Source of the DNA: Micromonospora parva
Lineage (GTDB): Bacteria; Actinomycetota; Actinomycetes; Mycobacteriales; Micromonosporaceae
Direction: 5' to 3'
NCBI RefSeq assembly: GCF_000718515.1
Contig: NZ_JNZS01000006.1
Coordinates: 1 to 64,000 of the forward strand
Length of the DNA: 64,000 nt
Under the pieces are notes generated by a model. The model did not search any database. It was not told where the DNA came from and saw only the letters and a list, made by a program, of their open reading frames with translations. Of this stretch, positions 8,510 through 17,493 are shown in pieces. Positions within the stretch are counted from its first letter, which is position 1. Each line of letters opens with the position of its first letter. Both the position numbers and the translations under genes were made by a program.

Positions 8510-10186
8510 ATGACCGTCGGCGTACGCGAGCAGCCGCGCGGCGCGGGCGCGCCCCGCCCGCGTCCCGGCGCACGTGCCAGCCTGGTCGGTTGGCTCACCG
8601 GGTTGGCAGTGCTCGCCGGCGTGGGTTACCGGCTCTGGCTGCTGCGGCAGGCCGCGCCGCCGACGAACAGCGACGAGGCCACCATGGGGCTGGCCGCGCT
8701 GCACATCGCCCGGGGCGAGGGTTTCCCGATCTGGTTCTACGGCCAGCAGTACATGGGCACGCTGGAGGCGTACCTGGCCGCGCCGGTGTTCGCCGTGGCC
8801 GGTGGGCCGTCGCTGCTCGGGCTGCGGTTGCCCACGCTGGCCCTGTACGCGCTGTTCCTGCTGCTGGCCTGGCGGTTGACGCTGCGGCTGACCGGGGACC
8901 GGTGGTTCGGGCTGCTGATGGTCGTGCTGCTGGCCCTCGGCTCCGACCGGATCGTCAAGAACCAGCTGATCGCCGGCGGCGGCTACCCCGAGATGAACGT
9001 GGCCGCGGCGGCGCTGGCCCTGCTCGCCGTGGACCTGGCCACCGACCGTCCCGGGCCGTCGGCCGACACCGGGCGGCAGTGCTGGCGGCTGGCGCGCTGG
9101 GCCACCTGGGGGTTCCTGGCCGGTCTGATGCTCTGGGTCGACCCGCTCGTGCTGCCGTACGTCGCGGCGACCGGGGCGGTCCTCGTCGCGTTCCGCCGCC
9201 GGGAACTGTGGGGTGCCGCCGGGGCGCTGCTCGGGGTGGCGGCCGTGCTGGGCGCGGCCCCGCTGCTGCTGCACAGCCTGCTGACCGGGCGCAACCCGCT
9301 GCACGCCGTGCTCGTGGCCAGCGGCGCGAACGCCAGCGCGGGCTGGGCGGACCGGCTGCACGGCGGTCTGGTGCTCGGCCCGCCGCTGGGCATGGGCTTC
9401 TGCGCTCCCGGCCAGTGCGCCACCTGGCAGCTGTGGTGGGCACTCGTCCTGCCGCTGCTGCTGGCCGTCGCCGCCGGCACCGCCTGGCGGGTCCTGCGCA
9501 CCGCCGACAGTGGCCCCGCCGAGGTCGGCCCCGGCGCGGTGTCGCCCCGGGTGGCGGCGGCGGTCCGGCTGGCGCTCGTGCTGGCCGCGCTGGCCACCCT
9601 CGGGGCGTACACCGTGAGCAGCGCCGCCGGGCTCACGCCGGTGGAGAGTTCCCGCTACCTGTCCTGCCTGCTCGTCTCCCTGCCGGCGCTGCTCTGGCCG
9701 GTGTGGACGGTGGCCCGGCGTGGGCTGCGACCGGCGGCGACCGGCCGGCACGGCGTCCGGTCGACGGTGGCCCGCTCGGTCGCGGTGCTGCTGCTCGCCA
9801 CCACCGTGGGTACCGCCACTCACGCCACCTGGCGGGCGGCGCAGACCGTCGGGGCGACCCGGGCCGCCGAAGCCCGGCACGCCGAGTTGGTGAGCACCCT
9901 GCGTCAGCTCGGCGTACGGCACGTGCGCGCCGGTTACTGGACCTGCAACCGGCTCACCTTCGCCACCGCGGAGCGGGTGGTCTGCGCGGTCGTCGACGAC
10001 AACCTCCGCCCCGGGTTCGACCGCTACCCCGGGTACCGGCGGGAGGTGGACAGCGCGACGGCGCCGGCCTGGGTCGCGCCGGCCGGCTCGCCGCTGGCCG
10101 GGGTGCTCGACGAGCGGCAGCGGGTCGCGCCGGGCAGCCTCGACCTGGTCACGATCGAGGGCTGGCGCATCTACCTGCCGCGCTGA
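8510..10186 (+). CDS. GT-C-like polytopic membrane glycosyltransferase
   Basis: About 558 residues with roughly eleven membrane spans. After the first span comes NSDEATMGLAALHIARGEGF, the acidic loop typical of ArnT/PMT-type GT-C enzymes, and then FYGQQYMGTLEAYLAAP. Near the end is a soluble extracytoplasmic part (residues about 450-558) ending EGWRIYLPR. It probably moves a sugar from a polyprenyl phosphate carrier to a surface acceptor; donor and acceptor are unknown. The ATG at 8510 is 6 bases after CATGAT (8498-8503); a GTG at 8507 is also possible. It converges on the next gene with only 14 bases between the two ends. Confidence 0.75.
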   Translation: MTVGVREQPRGAGAPRPRPGARASLVGWLTGLAVLAGVGYRLWLLRQAAPPTNSDEATMGLAALHIARGEGFPIWFYGQQYMGTLEAYLAAPVFAVAGGPSLLGLRLPTLALYALFLLLAWRLTLRLTGDRWFGLLMVVLLALGSDRIVKNQLIAGGGYPEMNVAAAALALLAVDLATDRPGPSADTGRQCWRLARWATWGFLAGLMLWVDPLVLPYVAATGAVLVAFRRRELWGAAGALLGVAAVLGAAPLLLHSLLTGRNPLHAVLVASGANASAGWADRLHGGLVLGPPLGMGFCAPGQCATWQLWWALVLPLLLAVAAGTAWRVLRTADSGPAEVGPGAVSPRVAAAVRLALVLAALATLGAYTVSSAAGLTPVESSRYLSCLLVSLPALLWPVWTVARRGLRPAATGRHGVRSTVARSVAVLLLATTVGTATHATWRAAQTVGATRAAEARHAELVSTLRQLGVRHVRAGYWTCNRLTFATAERVVCAVVDDNLRPGFDRYPGYRREVDSATAPAWVAPAGSPLAGVLDERQRVAPGSLDLVTIEGWRIYLPR

Positions 10187-10200
10187 TCCCGCAGCCGCTG

Positions 10201-13098
10201 TCAGCGCGGCGCGGCGGCCTCGGTGAGCAGGCCCAGGCGGTGGGCCAGGGCGGCGGCCTCCACCCGGTTGGACACGCCCAGCTTCGCGATGATCCGGGAG
10301 ACGTGCACGCTTGCCGTCTTCGGCGAGATGAACAACCGCTCGGCGATCCGGCTGTTGCTGTGCCCCTCTGCGACCAACCGCAGCACCTCCCGCTCCCGGG
10401 CGGTCAGCAGGTCCGCGCCGGCCCCGCCCCCGGCCGCACCGCGCAGGCCGACCCGCCGCGCCAGGGTGGTTGCCGCCTCGACCAGCGGCGCCGCGCCCAA
10501 CCGCCGGCCGATCTCGGTGGCCTCGGTGACCGCAGCCGCCGTCTCGTCGCGTTCCCCGGCGGCGGCGGTCACCTCGGCCAGCGCGAGCAGTGCCCGGCCC
10601 AGCGGGTACGGCTGCCCGTCGGCCCGCCACGCGTCGACCGCCGCGCGCCACGCCGGCAGCGCCTGGTCGCCGACCGCGAGCAGCGCGCCGACCTGGGCGG
10701 CGTGCGCCCGGGCCGCCGGGTGCCGCGCCGGCAGGTCGGCGGCGAGCGTCGCCACGGCGGCGGCCAGCTCCCGGTCACCCACCCGGGCCGCGGTACGCGC
10801 GGCGGCGCTGAGCACCGGCCAACCCTCGCGGGGCAGCTGCGGCAGGCTCTCGTCGGTCACCGCGACGCGGGCCGCCCGGACCGCCTCGACCTTGTCGTCA
10901 GCGGCCAGCGCCGCCTCGATCGCCAGCTCGTGCAGGGGCAGCCGGTGGTTCGGCCACAGGTACGGCCGGTTGAGGAAGGTGAGCGCCCGGTCGACCAGTT
11001 CGTCGGCGCCCGGATGGGCGCGGGCCAGCCGCAGCCCGGCGCCCAGCTGGAGCCAGTGCAGCCCGGTCACACCCGACAGGTCGATCCGGGCGGCCTCCGC
11101 GCAGACCGCCTCGGCCTCGTCCCACCGGCCCAGCGCGATGAGCGCCTCGGCCCGGTTGGAGAGCAGGTACGCCCCGGTGGAGCGGCTGATCCCCACCCGA
11201 CGCGCCTCGGTCGCCCCGGCCTCGGCGGCCTGCGCGGACTCGGCGTAGCGGCCCAACTCGCAGAGCATGTCCGACTCGAAGACCATGGCGAGCACCAGGG
11301 TGGGCGCGTCGCCGGCGGCACGGGCTGCGGCCGCCGCCTGGCCCAGCTCGGCCAGCCCTCCGGTGAGGTCCCGCTCGCCGTGGCAGAGCAGCGCGATCCG
11401 CGTCGACAGCAGGGCCACCTGCTCTCCGAGCGCCTCGGCATCGGCGGCGGCCTCGGCTGCCACCCGGGCCGCCTTCTTCGGGTCAATCTTGACCAGGTGG
11501 GTGGCGATGTCGGCCAGCAGCCGAACCCGCTCCACGCCGGGCGGGCCACCGGCCGCCAGCCGGTACGCCTCGTCCAGCTCCCGGCTGCCGTCGCTCTTGC
11601 CGAGCAGGGCCATCAGTCGACCGCGCTGGTCCAGCAGGCGGGCGGCGCGCAGCGGCGCGGCGTCGGCGTCCACCTCGGCCAGTCCCGCCCGGGTCAGGGT
11701 GATAGCCCGACTGAAGTCGCCGGCGGTGACCGCCGCGTCCAGGGTCTGCTCCAGCAGCGCCAGGTGATCCATGCCGAGCAGGTCGGCGGCGTCCGGCACC
11801 AGCTCCCACAACTCCAGCGCCCGCTCCAGCAGTCGGCGCTGCTCGGCGTACGCGTACCGGTCGGCGGCGGCGCACGCGGCGGCTCGTGCGGCGACGAGGG
11901 CACGCGGGTGGTCGTGCGCGGCGTACCAGTGGTGGGCGATCTCGGCCGGGGCCCGGCCGGCGGCGACCAGGTGCGGCTGGGCCTCGATGGCGGCGGCGAA
12001 GCGGGCGTGCAGCCGGGCGTGCTCACCGGGCAGCAACTCGTCGTGCACGGCCTCGCGGACCAGCGCGTGGCGGAACTCGTAGTCACCGTCCGGGTCGGCC
12101 ACCACCAGTTGGGCGGCGACGGCGGCGCGCAGCGCGTCCTCCAACTCGGCCTCGGGCAGCCCGGCGACCTCGGCGAGCAGGTCGTGGGCGAACCGGGTGC
12201 CGCCGGCGGCGGCGATCCGCAACACCCGCTGGGCCGGCTCGGGAAGCCGGTCCACCCGGGCCAGCAGCAGGTCACGCAGCGTCTCGGGGAGCGCCGCGCA
12301 GCCGATCGGGTCACCGGCGACGGCCAGTTCCTCGATGAAGAAGGGGTTGCCCTGGGTGCGGTCGTGGACGTCGTCGACGGCGCGGGCCAGCGGTTCGGCG
12401 CCGAGCAGGTCGGCGAGGATCGCGGCGGTGCCGTCGCGGTCCAGGCGGCCCAGCTCGACCCGCTCCACACCCCGGGCCCGGTCCAGCTCGGCGAGGAACG
12501 GCCGCAGCGGGTGCCCGCGCTGCAACTCGTCGGTGCGGTAGGTGCAGACCAGCAACAGCCGACCCGGCCTCGCCGCCCGGACGAGGAACCCGATGAGGTC
12601 GCGGGTGGAGCGGTCGGCCCAGTGCAGGTCCTCGATGATCAGGACCAGCGGGCGAGCGTCGGCCAGCCGCTGGAACAACTCGGCGACCAGGTCGAACAGG
12701 TAGCCGCGCGGGGCGTCGCTGAGTGCGGCGGCACGCGGTGCGGCCAGCGCCACTGAGGTGCGGCCCAGCTCCGGCAGGAGCGGGGCGAACTCCGCCTCGT
12801 AGCCGGCGAAGACCTCGGGGCCGTCGGCGCGCAGCACCGCGCGCAACGCGGCGGCGAACGGGGCGAACGGCAGACCCGCCTCGCCCAGCTCCAGGCACTG
12901 GCCGACGAGGACCCGGGCCGCGCCGTCGGTGGCCCAGCCGGCGAACTCCTCCAGCAGCCGGGTCTTGCCCACGCCGGCCTCGCCGCCGACCAGCACCGTG
13001 GTCGGCTCCCCGGCCCGCGCCCGGCCCAGCGCGTGGCGCAGGGCCGCGGTCTCGCGGTGACGCCCGACGAGGACGGAACTGGCGGCGCGCACTGTCAC
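10201..13098 (-). CDS. LuxR-family ATPase transcriptional regulator (LAL type)
   Basis: 965-residue regulator of the large ATP-binding LuxR (LAL) class. Walker A GGEAGVGKT lies at about residues 38-46 and Walker B LVLIIEDLHWAD near residue 155. A long alpha-helical TPR-like middle follows (about 350-880). The C-terminal LuxR helix-turn-helix begins LTAREREVLRLVAEGHSNSR and contains ISPKTASVHVSRI. Such proteins bind ATP and a small ligand and activate transcription; the target here is unknown. The GTG at 13098 follows the hexamer CATGCT by 7 bases; an in-frame ATG at 13110 overlaps that hexamer and is less likely. Reading frames run antisense through this GC-rich gene and are not believed. Confidence 0.9.
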   Translation of the reverse strand: MTVRAASSVLVGRHRETAALRHALGRARAGEPTTVLVGGEAGVGKTRLLEEFAGWATDGAARVLVGQCLELGEAGLPFAPFAAALRAVLRADGPEVFAGYEAEFAPLLPELGRTSVALAAPRAAALSDAPRGYLFDLVAELFQRLADARPLVLIIEDLHWADRSTRDLIGFLVRAARPGRLLLVCTYRTDELQRGHPLRPFLAELDRARGVERVELGRLDRDGTAAILADLLGAEPLARAVDDVHDRTQGNPFFIEELAVAGDPIGCAALPETLRDLLLARVDRLPEPAQRVLRIAAAGGTRFAHDLLAEVAGLPEAELEDALRAAVAAQLVVADPDGDYEFRHALVREAVHDELLPGEHARLHARFAAAIEAQPHLVAAGRAPAEIAHHWYAAHDHPRALVAARAAACAAADRYAYAEQRRLLERALELWELVPDAADLLGMDHLALLEQTLDAAVTAGDFSRAITLTRAGLAEVDADAAPLRAARLLDQRGRLMALLGKSDGSRELDEAYRLAAGGPPGVERVRLLADIATHLVKIDPKKAARVAAEAAADAEALGEQVALLSTRIALLCHGERDLTGGLAELGQAAAAARAAGDAPTLVLAMVFESDMLCELGRYAESAQAAEAGATEARRVGISRSTGAYLLSNRAEALIALGRWDEAEAVCAEAARIDLSGVTGLHWLQLGAGLRLARAHPGADELVDRALTFLNRPYLWPNHRLPLHELAIEAALAADDKVEAVRAARVAVTDESLPQLPREGWPVLSAAARTAARVGDRELAAAVATLAADLPARHPAARAHAAQVGALLAVGDQALPAWRAAVDAWRADGQPYPLGRALLALAEVTAAAGERDETAAAVTEATEIGRRLGAAPLVEAATTLARRVGLRGAAGGGAGADLLTAREREVLRLVAEGHSNSRIAERLFISPKTASVHVSRIIAKLGVSNRVEAAALAHRLGLLTEAAAPR

Positions 13099-13247
13099 GT
13101 GTTCGAGCATGCCATGGCGGGCGACCGGGCCGACCCCGCCGATCGGCCGGTGGCCGGGCGGCGGGGTCGGATCGGGTCGAGCGGGCACCCCATCAGGTGC
13201 CGTGAACGTGGCGACCGCGGTGGAGGTGGCGGCCGCGCTGGGCGCGG

Positions 13248-13418
13248 TCACCGGCGGGCGTCGTCGGTGCGACCGGCCTGCCTGCGCCGGCCCAACCACC
13301 CACGGCTTACCGGACGTGACAGCGACCGGGCGAGCCGGTCGGCGGCCGCGTCGGCGCGCAGCTCGGCGGCGTGGGTACGGTGCAGGGTGAGCAGGAAATC
13401 GCTGTCGTTGCCGAACAT
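13248..13418 (-). CDS. small basic hypothetical protein
   Basis: 56 residues, starting MFGNDSDFLLTLHRTHAAEL, rich in Ala and Arg, with a basic tail (RRRQAGRTDDARR). The ATG at 13418 is preceded by AAGGAG (13425-13430) at 6 bases, which supports translation. No domain is recognised. It sits in the 527-base gap between the LAL regulator and the DUF4191 gene; the remaining parts (13099-13247 and 13419-13611) show nothing else clear. It could be an accessory protein of the regulator, but that is only positional. Confidence 0.55.
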   Translation of the reverse strand: MFGNDSDFLLTLHRTHAAELRADAAADRLARSLSRPVSRGWLGRRRQAGRTDDARR

Positions 13419-13624
13419 CTCGGGCTCCTTCGGGCGTCGTCGTCTTCTGCTGACGACTCTCCGCGCGAAGGCCCCACCCGGGCATGGGCACGGCGCCTCA
13501 TCTTCCCCGCCCACAGCCTCCTTACCCGGCCCGTCCGGGCGCGTACGGCGACGTAAGGTACTCAGCTGCCCGGGCACCCGGACGCGGATCAACCGGGCCG
13601 GCGGCGACCACTAGACTCTGCGGC

Positions 13625-14311
13625 ATGGCAAAGCCCCAGGAGAAGGTCTCGTTCGGCCAGCGGCTGAAGCAGATCGGGATGGTGTTCCAGTTCACCGCCA
13701 AGCAGGACCGGTGGTTCGCGCCGTTGGTCGCCGCGGCGGTGCTGATCCCGCTCGCGCTCACCGTGGTCGCGGTCATCCTCTGGGGCTGGATCTGGCTGCC
13801 GCTGGGCATCCTGTTCATCCTGCTCGCGGTGCTGATCGTGCTCAACCTGCGATCCAACAAGGCGATGATGAACGCCGCCGAGGGGCAACCCGGCGCGGCG
13901 GCGCAGATCATGGAGAACATGCGCGGCGACTGGCGGGTGACCCCGGCGGTCAGCTCGACCACCCAGATGGACATGGTCCACCTGGTGATCGGCCGTCCGG
14001 GCGTGATCCTGCTGGCCGAGGGCAACCCGCAGCGGGTGCGCGGCCTGCTCGGCCAGGAGAAGCGGCGGCTGTCCAAGGTGATCGGCTCCGCTCCCCTGCA
14101 CGACTACGTGATCGGGCAGGAGGAGGGCGAGCTGCCGATCCGCAAGCTCCGCACGACGCTGCTGCGCCTGCCCCGCGCCCTCTCCGGCAAGGACGTCAAC
14201 TCGCTGGACAAGCGGCTCAAGGCGCTCACCGCCCGGCCGCAGATGCCCAAGGGCGCGATCCCGAAGAACATGCGGCCGCCAGGCGCCTTCCGCCAGTCGC
14301 GGGGCCGCTGA
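13625..14311 (+). CDS. DUF4191 family membrane protein
   Basis: 228 residues, homologous in order and position to Rv2219 of M. tuberculosis, which lies between lipA and glnA1. Two adjacent membrane spans fill residues about 40-80 (FAPLVAAAVLIPLALTVVAV, then GWIWLPLGILFILLAVLIVL). The rest is cytoplasmic with VIGRPGVILLAEG and a basic end. Function unknown. The ATG at 13625 is 7 bases after TAGACT (13612-13617), a leaderless start; longer frames reading in from upstream are rejected. Confidence 0.85.
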   Translation: MAKPQEKVSFGQRLKQIGMVFQFTAKQDRWFAPLVAAAVLIPLALTVVAVILWGWIWLPLGILFILLAVLIVLNLRSNKAMMNAAEGQPGAAAQIMENMRGDWRVTPAVSSTTQMDMVHLVIGRPGVILLAEGNPQRVRGLLGQEKRRLSKVIGSAPLHDYVIGQEEGELPIRKLRTTLLRLPRALSGKDVNSLDKRLKALTARPQMPKGAIPKNMRPPGAFRQSRGR

Positions 14312-14329
14312 CTCCTCAGTCGTACGCGC

Positions 14330-14361
14330 AAAGAGCCGGACCCGTACGGGTCCGGCTCTTT
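14330..14361. terminator. perfect 16-bp hairpin after DUF4191 gene
   Basis: AAAGAGCCGGACCCGT (14330-14345) is followed at once by its exact complement (14346-14361). It lies 19 bases after the stop codon. The arm ends in CTTT on the plus strand, the nearest thing to a T-run here. Confidence 0.8.
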
Positions 14362-14487
14362 CGTCGTACACCCGCATCGCGCCCGGCCGCCCCCAGCACG
14401 CCAGTTGCCCCCGCCCCGCGCCCAACGCTGCGCGCCCAGCGCGACGCGGCGCGGCCCAGCGCCGGCACGGCGCGGCCCAGCGCCGGC

Positions 14488-14581
14488 GCAAGATCGTGCT
14501 CGATCATTGATCTCGATCATTGATGTAGTGGCCTCGTGCGCGGTGGATGTCCACTACATCCTGGATTGAGTGCGATCTTGC
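14488..14581. repeat. GATC-tipped palindrome, family B, copy 1
   Basis: Outer arms GCAAGATCG and CGATCTTGC, then GCTCGATC paired imperfectly with GATTGAGTGC, and inner arms GATGTAGTGG and CCACTACATC. A short ATCATTGATCTCG duplication disturbs the left arm. It shares the GATGTAGTGG core with the copy at 18482-18554. It lies between the convergent DUF4191 and RDD genes. Confidence 0.7.
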
Positions 14582-14666
14582 AGGTCTTGGTCCTGCGAGT
14601 CACGCGGATCCGTCGCTCACGCGGCCCGCTTCGCTGCGACGGGCCCTGCCGCACAGGCGGGCCCTG

Positions 14667-14893
14667 GCGCGCAGGCCGGCCCGGCGCGCAGGCCGGCCCG
14701 GCGCGCAGGCGGCGGGGGCTGGCTGCTGCCGGTTTGATTCCCCTGGTCGCTGGCGACCTTGGCCCTGCGCCTCGGCGTGCCAGGCCGAACCCCCTGCCGC
14801 GAACGAGCCCTGCCGGTCACGCAGGCTGCCGGTCACGCACACCCTGCCCGGCACGCACCCCGCCCGGCACGCACACCCCGCCCGGCACGCAGG
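14667..14893. repeat. two short tandem repeats in the DUF4191-RDD gap
   Basis: A 17-base unit (GCGCGCAGGCCGGCCCG) repeats 2.6 times at 14667-14710. A second set of about 15-18 bases built on CCCGGCACGCACACC repeats around 14820-14893. The 629-base gap 14312-14940 holds no convincing gene, only the terminator, the family B palindrome and these repeats. Confidence 0.65.
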
Positions 14894-14940
14894 CAGTGCT
14901 GGGCAGGGCGGCGACCCGGGATCGACCTTGAGGGGGCGGG

Positions 14941-15339
14941 TCAGCCGCGGGGAGCGTCGACGATGACCGAGTCGGCGAGGCGGTCGTGCAGGCCCCGGCG
15001 GTGCTCGTCCATGATCAGCGCGGGGACGACCAGGGCCAGCAGCAGGCCCCGGATCAGCCCCCGGAGCACGCCGATCCGGCCGCCGTCGTGCCAGTTCACG
15101 CAGCGGATCTTGGTGATGTACATACCTGGCGTCTGGGCGAACAGGCCGAGGAAGATGCCGTACACCAGGACCAGTACCAGCACCGGGGCCCAGCCGTCGC
15201 GTACCGGGTCGGCGAAGAGGTTGGACGCCAGCAGGCAGAGCACCCAGTCGATGATCAGCGCCCCGAACCGCCGGCCGAGGCTCGGCGCGGTGAAGGTGGG
15301 GTCGGTGGCCGGCGCTGCCGGGAGGTGCGGATTGGTCAC
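14941..15339 (-). CDS. RDD family membrane protein
   Basis: About 132 residues. The RDD signature is RRFGALIIDWVLCLLASNLF, followed by two more hydrophobic segments (VLVLVLVYGIFLGLF and LRGLIRGLLLALVVPALI) and the end HDRLADSVIVDAPRG. In M. tuberculosis an RDD protein sits at the same place beside glnA1. RDD proteins are small membrane proteins of unsettled function. A -10-like TACCCT lies 8 bases before the GTG at 15339; a TTG at 15348 would add three residues. Confidence 0.85.
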   Translation of the reverse strand: MTNPHLPAAPATDPTFTAPSLGRRFGALIIDWVLCLLASNLFADPVRDGWAPVLVLVLVYGIFLGLFAQTPGMYITKIRCVNWHDGGRIGVLRGLIRGLLLALVVPALIMDEHRRGLHDRLADSVIVDAPRG

Positions 15340-15602
15340 AGCGCTCAAGGGTATCCGCGCCGGTATGAGGGTCTGCCGGGTGCCGCCGCCACTGTGTGCC
15401 GATTCAGGCCAAAGGCATCAGATGTCACTACACTGGCACAGTCGGTACGGCGTTCCTGGCGGGCCGCAGGCGTGGACACGGGCGTCGCTGACCCTCCGCG
15501 AGGGACGTAACACGGCAGAAACAACGGAGACACGGCCGGGCAACCCCCCGGCCCTAGCGTCGCCAGAAGCCTAGCCACCCCGTGGACGTGCCAGGAGGAT
15601 GT

Positions 15603-17027
15603 GTGTTCGCCAATCCCGAGGAACTGCTGCGATACCTCAAGAACGAGGACGTGAAGTTCGTCGACGTTCGTTTCTGTGACCTGCCCGGCGTGATGCAGCA
15701 CTTCAACCTGCCGGTCGAGTCCGTCAACGACGACCTCTTCACCGACGGCCTCGCGTTCGACGGTTCGTCGATCCGCGGTTTCCAGGCGATCCACGAGTCG
15801 GACATGCTCCTGCTCCCGGATGTCGCCACCGCGTTCATCGACCCGTTCCGCGCGCAGAAGACGCTCGCGCTCAACTTCTTCATTCACGACCCGTTCACCC
15901 GCGAGGCCTACAGCCGCGACCCGCGCAACGTCGCGAAGAAGGCCGAGGCGTACCTGGCGGCGAGCGGCATCGCCGACACCGCGTACTTCGGCGCGGAGGC
16001 GGAGTTCTACATCTTCGACTCGATCCGCCACGAGACCTCGGCGCACCAGTCGTTCTACTACATCGACTCGGTCGAGGGCGCGTGGAACACCGGCCGCGAG
16101 GAGCCGGGCGGCAACCGCGGCTACAAGACCGCGTACAAGGGCGGCTACTTCCCGGTTCCGCCGGTCGACCACTACGCCGACCTGCGGGACTCGATCGTGC
16201 GCCGGCTGGTCGACACCGGTTTCACCGTGGAGCGTTCGCACCACGAGGTGGGCACCGCCGGTCAGTCCGAGATCAACTACAAGTTCTCGACGCTGCTGCA
16301 CGCCGCCGACCAGCTCCAGCTCTTCAAGTACATCGTGAAGAACGAGGCGTGGGCCAACGGCAAGACCGCGACGTTCATGCCCAAGCCGCTCTTCGGTGAC
16401 AACGGCTCCGGCATGCACACCCACCAGAGCCTCTGGCTCAACGGTGAGCCGCTGTTCTACGACGAGACCGGCTACGCGGGTCTGTCCGACATGGCCCGCT
16501 GGTACATCGGCGGTCTGCTGCACCACGCGCCGTCGCTGCTGGCCTTCACCAACCCGACGGTCAACTCGTACCGCCGCCTGGTGCCGGGCTTCGAGGCGCC
16601 GGTCAACCTGGTCTACTCGCAGCGCAACCGGTCCGCCTGCACCCGCATCCCGGTGACCGGCAGCAACCCGAAGGCCAAGCGCGTCGAGTTCCGCGTTCCG
16701 GACCCGTCGGCCAACGTCTACCTGGCCTTCTCGGCCATGATGATGGCCGGCCTCGACGGCATCAAGAGCAAGATCGAGCCGCCGACGCCGATCGACAAGG
16801 ACCTCTACGACCTCCCACCGGAGGAGTGGGGCGACGTCAAGCAGGTGCCGGGCTCGCTGCCGGCAGTGCTCGACTCGCTGGAGGCCGACCACGACTACCT
16901 GCTCGACGGTGGCGTCTTCACCCCCGACCTGATCTCCACCTGGGTCGACTGGAAGCGCGCCAACGAGGTCGACCCGGTGCGCCTGCGCCCGACCCCGCAC
17001 GAGTTCGCCATGTACTACGACTGCTGA
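15603..17027 (+). CDS. glnA: glutamine synthetase type I, adenylylatable
   Basis: 474 residues; makes glutamine from glutamate, ammonia and ATP. Family blocks are visible: [15 protein letters not shown] segment [29 protein letters not shown] [37 protein letters not shown], and NRSACTRIP. The adenylylation site DLYDLPPEE is present near residue 400, so GlnE (23067-26114) can inactivate it. The GTG at 15603 follows AGGAGG (15593-15598) by 4 bases. The 254-base upstream region has a TACACT element (15429-15434) but no GlnR box that I could confirm. Corresponds to GlnA1 of M. tuberculosis by motif and order. Confidence 0.97.
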   Translation: MFANPEELLRYLKNEDVKFVDVRFCDLPGVMQHFNLPVESVNDDLFTDGLAFDGSSIRGFQAIHESDMLLLPDVATAFIDPFRAQKTLALNFFIHDPFTREAYSRDPRNVAKKAEAYLAASGIADTAYFGAEAEFYIFDSIRHETSAHQSFYYIDSVEGAWNTGREEPGGNRGYKTAYKGGYFPVPPVDHYADLRDSIVRRLVDTGFTVERSHHEVGTAGQSEINYKFSTLLHAADQLQLFKYIVKNEAWANGKTATFMPKPLFGDNGSGMHTHQSLWLNGEPLFYDETGYAGLSDMARWYIGGLLHHAPSLLAFTNPTVNSYRRLVPGFEAPVNLVYSQRNRSACTRIPVTGSNPKAKRVEFRVPDPSANVYLAFSAMMMAGLDGIKSKIEPPTPIDKDLYDLPPEEWGDVKQVPGSLPAVLDSLEADHDYLLDGGVFTPDLISTWVDWKRANEVDPVRLRPTPHEFAMYYDC

Positions 17028-17042
17028 GCAGTCACCGCACCA

Positions 17043-17087
17043 CCGGCCGGGCCGGCTCCGCGTCAACGGAGCCGGCCCGGCCCGTTT
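17043..17087 (+). terminator. intrinsic terminator of glnA1
   Basis: Arms 17043-17060 and 17067-17084 pair at 17 of 18 positions around a 6-base loop, followed by TTT. It starts 16 bases after the glnA stop. Confidence 0.85.
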
Positions 17088-17127
17088 CGACCCCCCGCCA
17101 TGCCTTCGCGTCCGATATATTGCGACG

Positions 17128-17493
17128 GTGGACACACCGCTACGCGAACCCACCTTCCTGATCCTCACCGCGCTCGCCGCCGAGCCGATGCACGGCTACG
17201 GGCTGATCCACGAGGTCGCCGCCCTCTCCGACAACCGCGTGTCGCTTCGCCCCGGGACGCTCTACGGGGCCCTCGACCGGCTCGTCGACGCCGGCCTCGT
17301 CGAGGTCGACCGGGAGGAGGTGGTGGACGGTCGGCTGCGTCGCTACTACCGCCTCTCCCCCGGCGGCGAGACCACGTTGAGCGCCGAGACCGAGCGGCTG
17401 CGTCGCAACGTCGAAGCCGCAACCACCCAACTCTCCAAGCGGGCTCGCGCCGCCCGCCCCGTCACCCCGCGTACGGTCGGAGGGCTGGCATGA
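17128..17493 (+). CDS. PadR family transcriptional regulator
   Basis: 121-residue winged-helix regulator: LREPTFLILTALAAEPMHGYGLIHEV, then RPGTLYGALDRLVDAGLVEVDREE and the wing GRLRRYYRLSPGGE, with a short C-terminal dimer helix. The GTG at 17128 is 6 bases after TATATT (17116-17121), a leaderless start. Its stop overlaps the start of the next gene (ATGA), so the two are translationally coupled. PadR proteins usually repress a neighbouring membrane-protein gene, and that arrangement recurs at 41.6-43.9 kb. Confidence 0.92.
   Translation: MDTPLREPTFLILTALAAEPMHGYGLIHEVAALSDNRVSLRPGTLYGALDRLVDAGLVEVDREEVVDGRLRRYYRLSPGGETTLSAETERLRRNVEAATTQLSKRARAARPVTPRTVGGLA

Noticed and set aside
8590..12756. 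Very long plus-strand open frame of about 1388 codons
   Set aside because: It crosses a GT-C gene out of frame and then the antisense of the LAL regulator; composition is Arg/Pro/Gly-rich with no domain.
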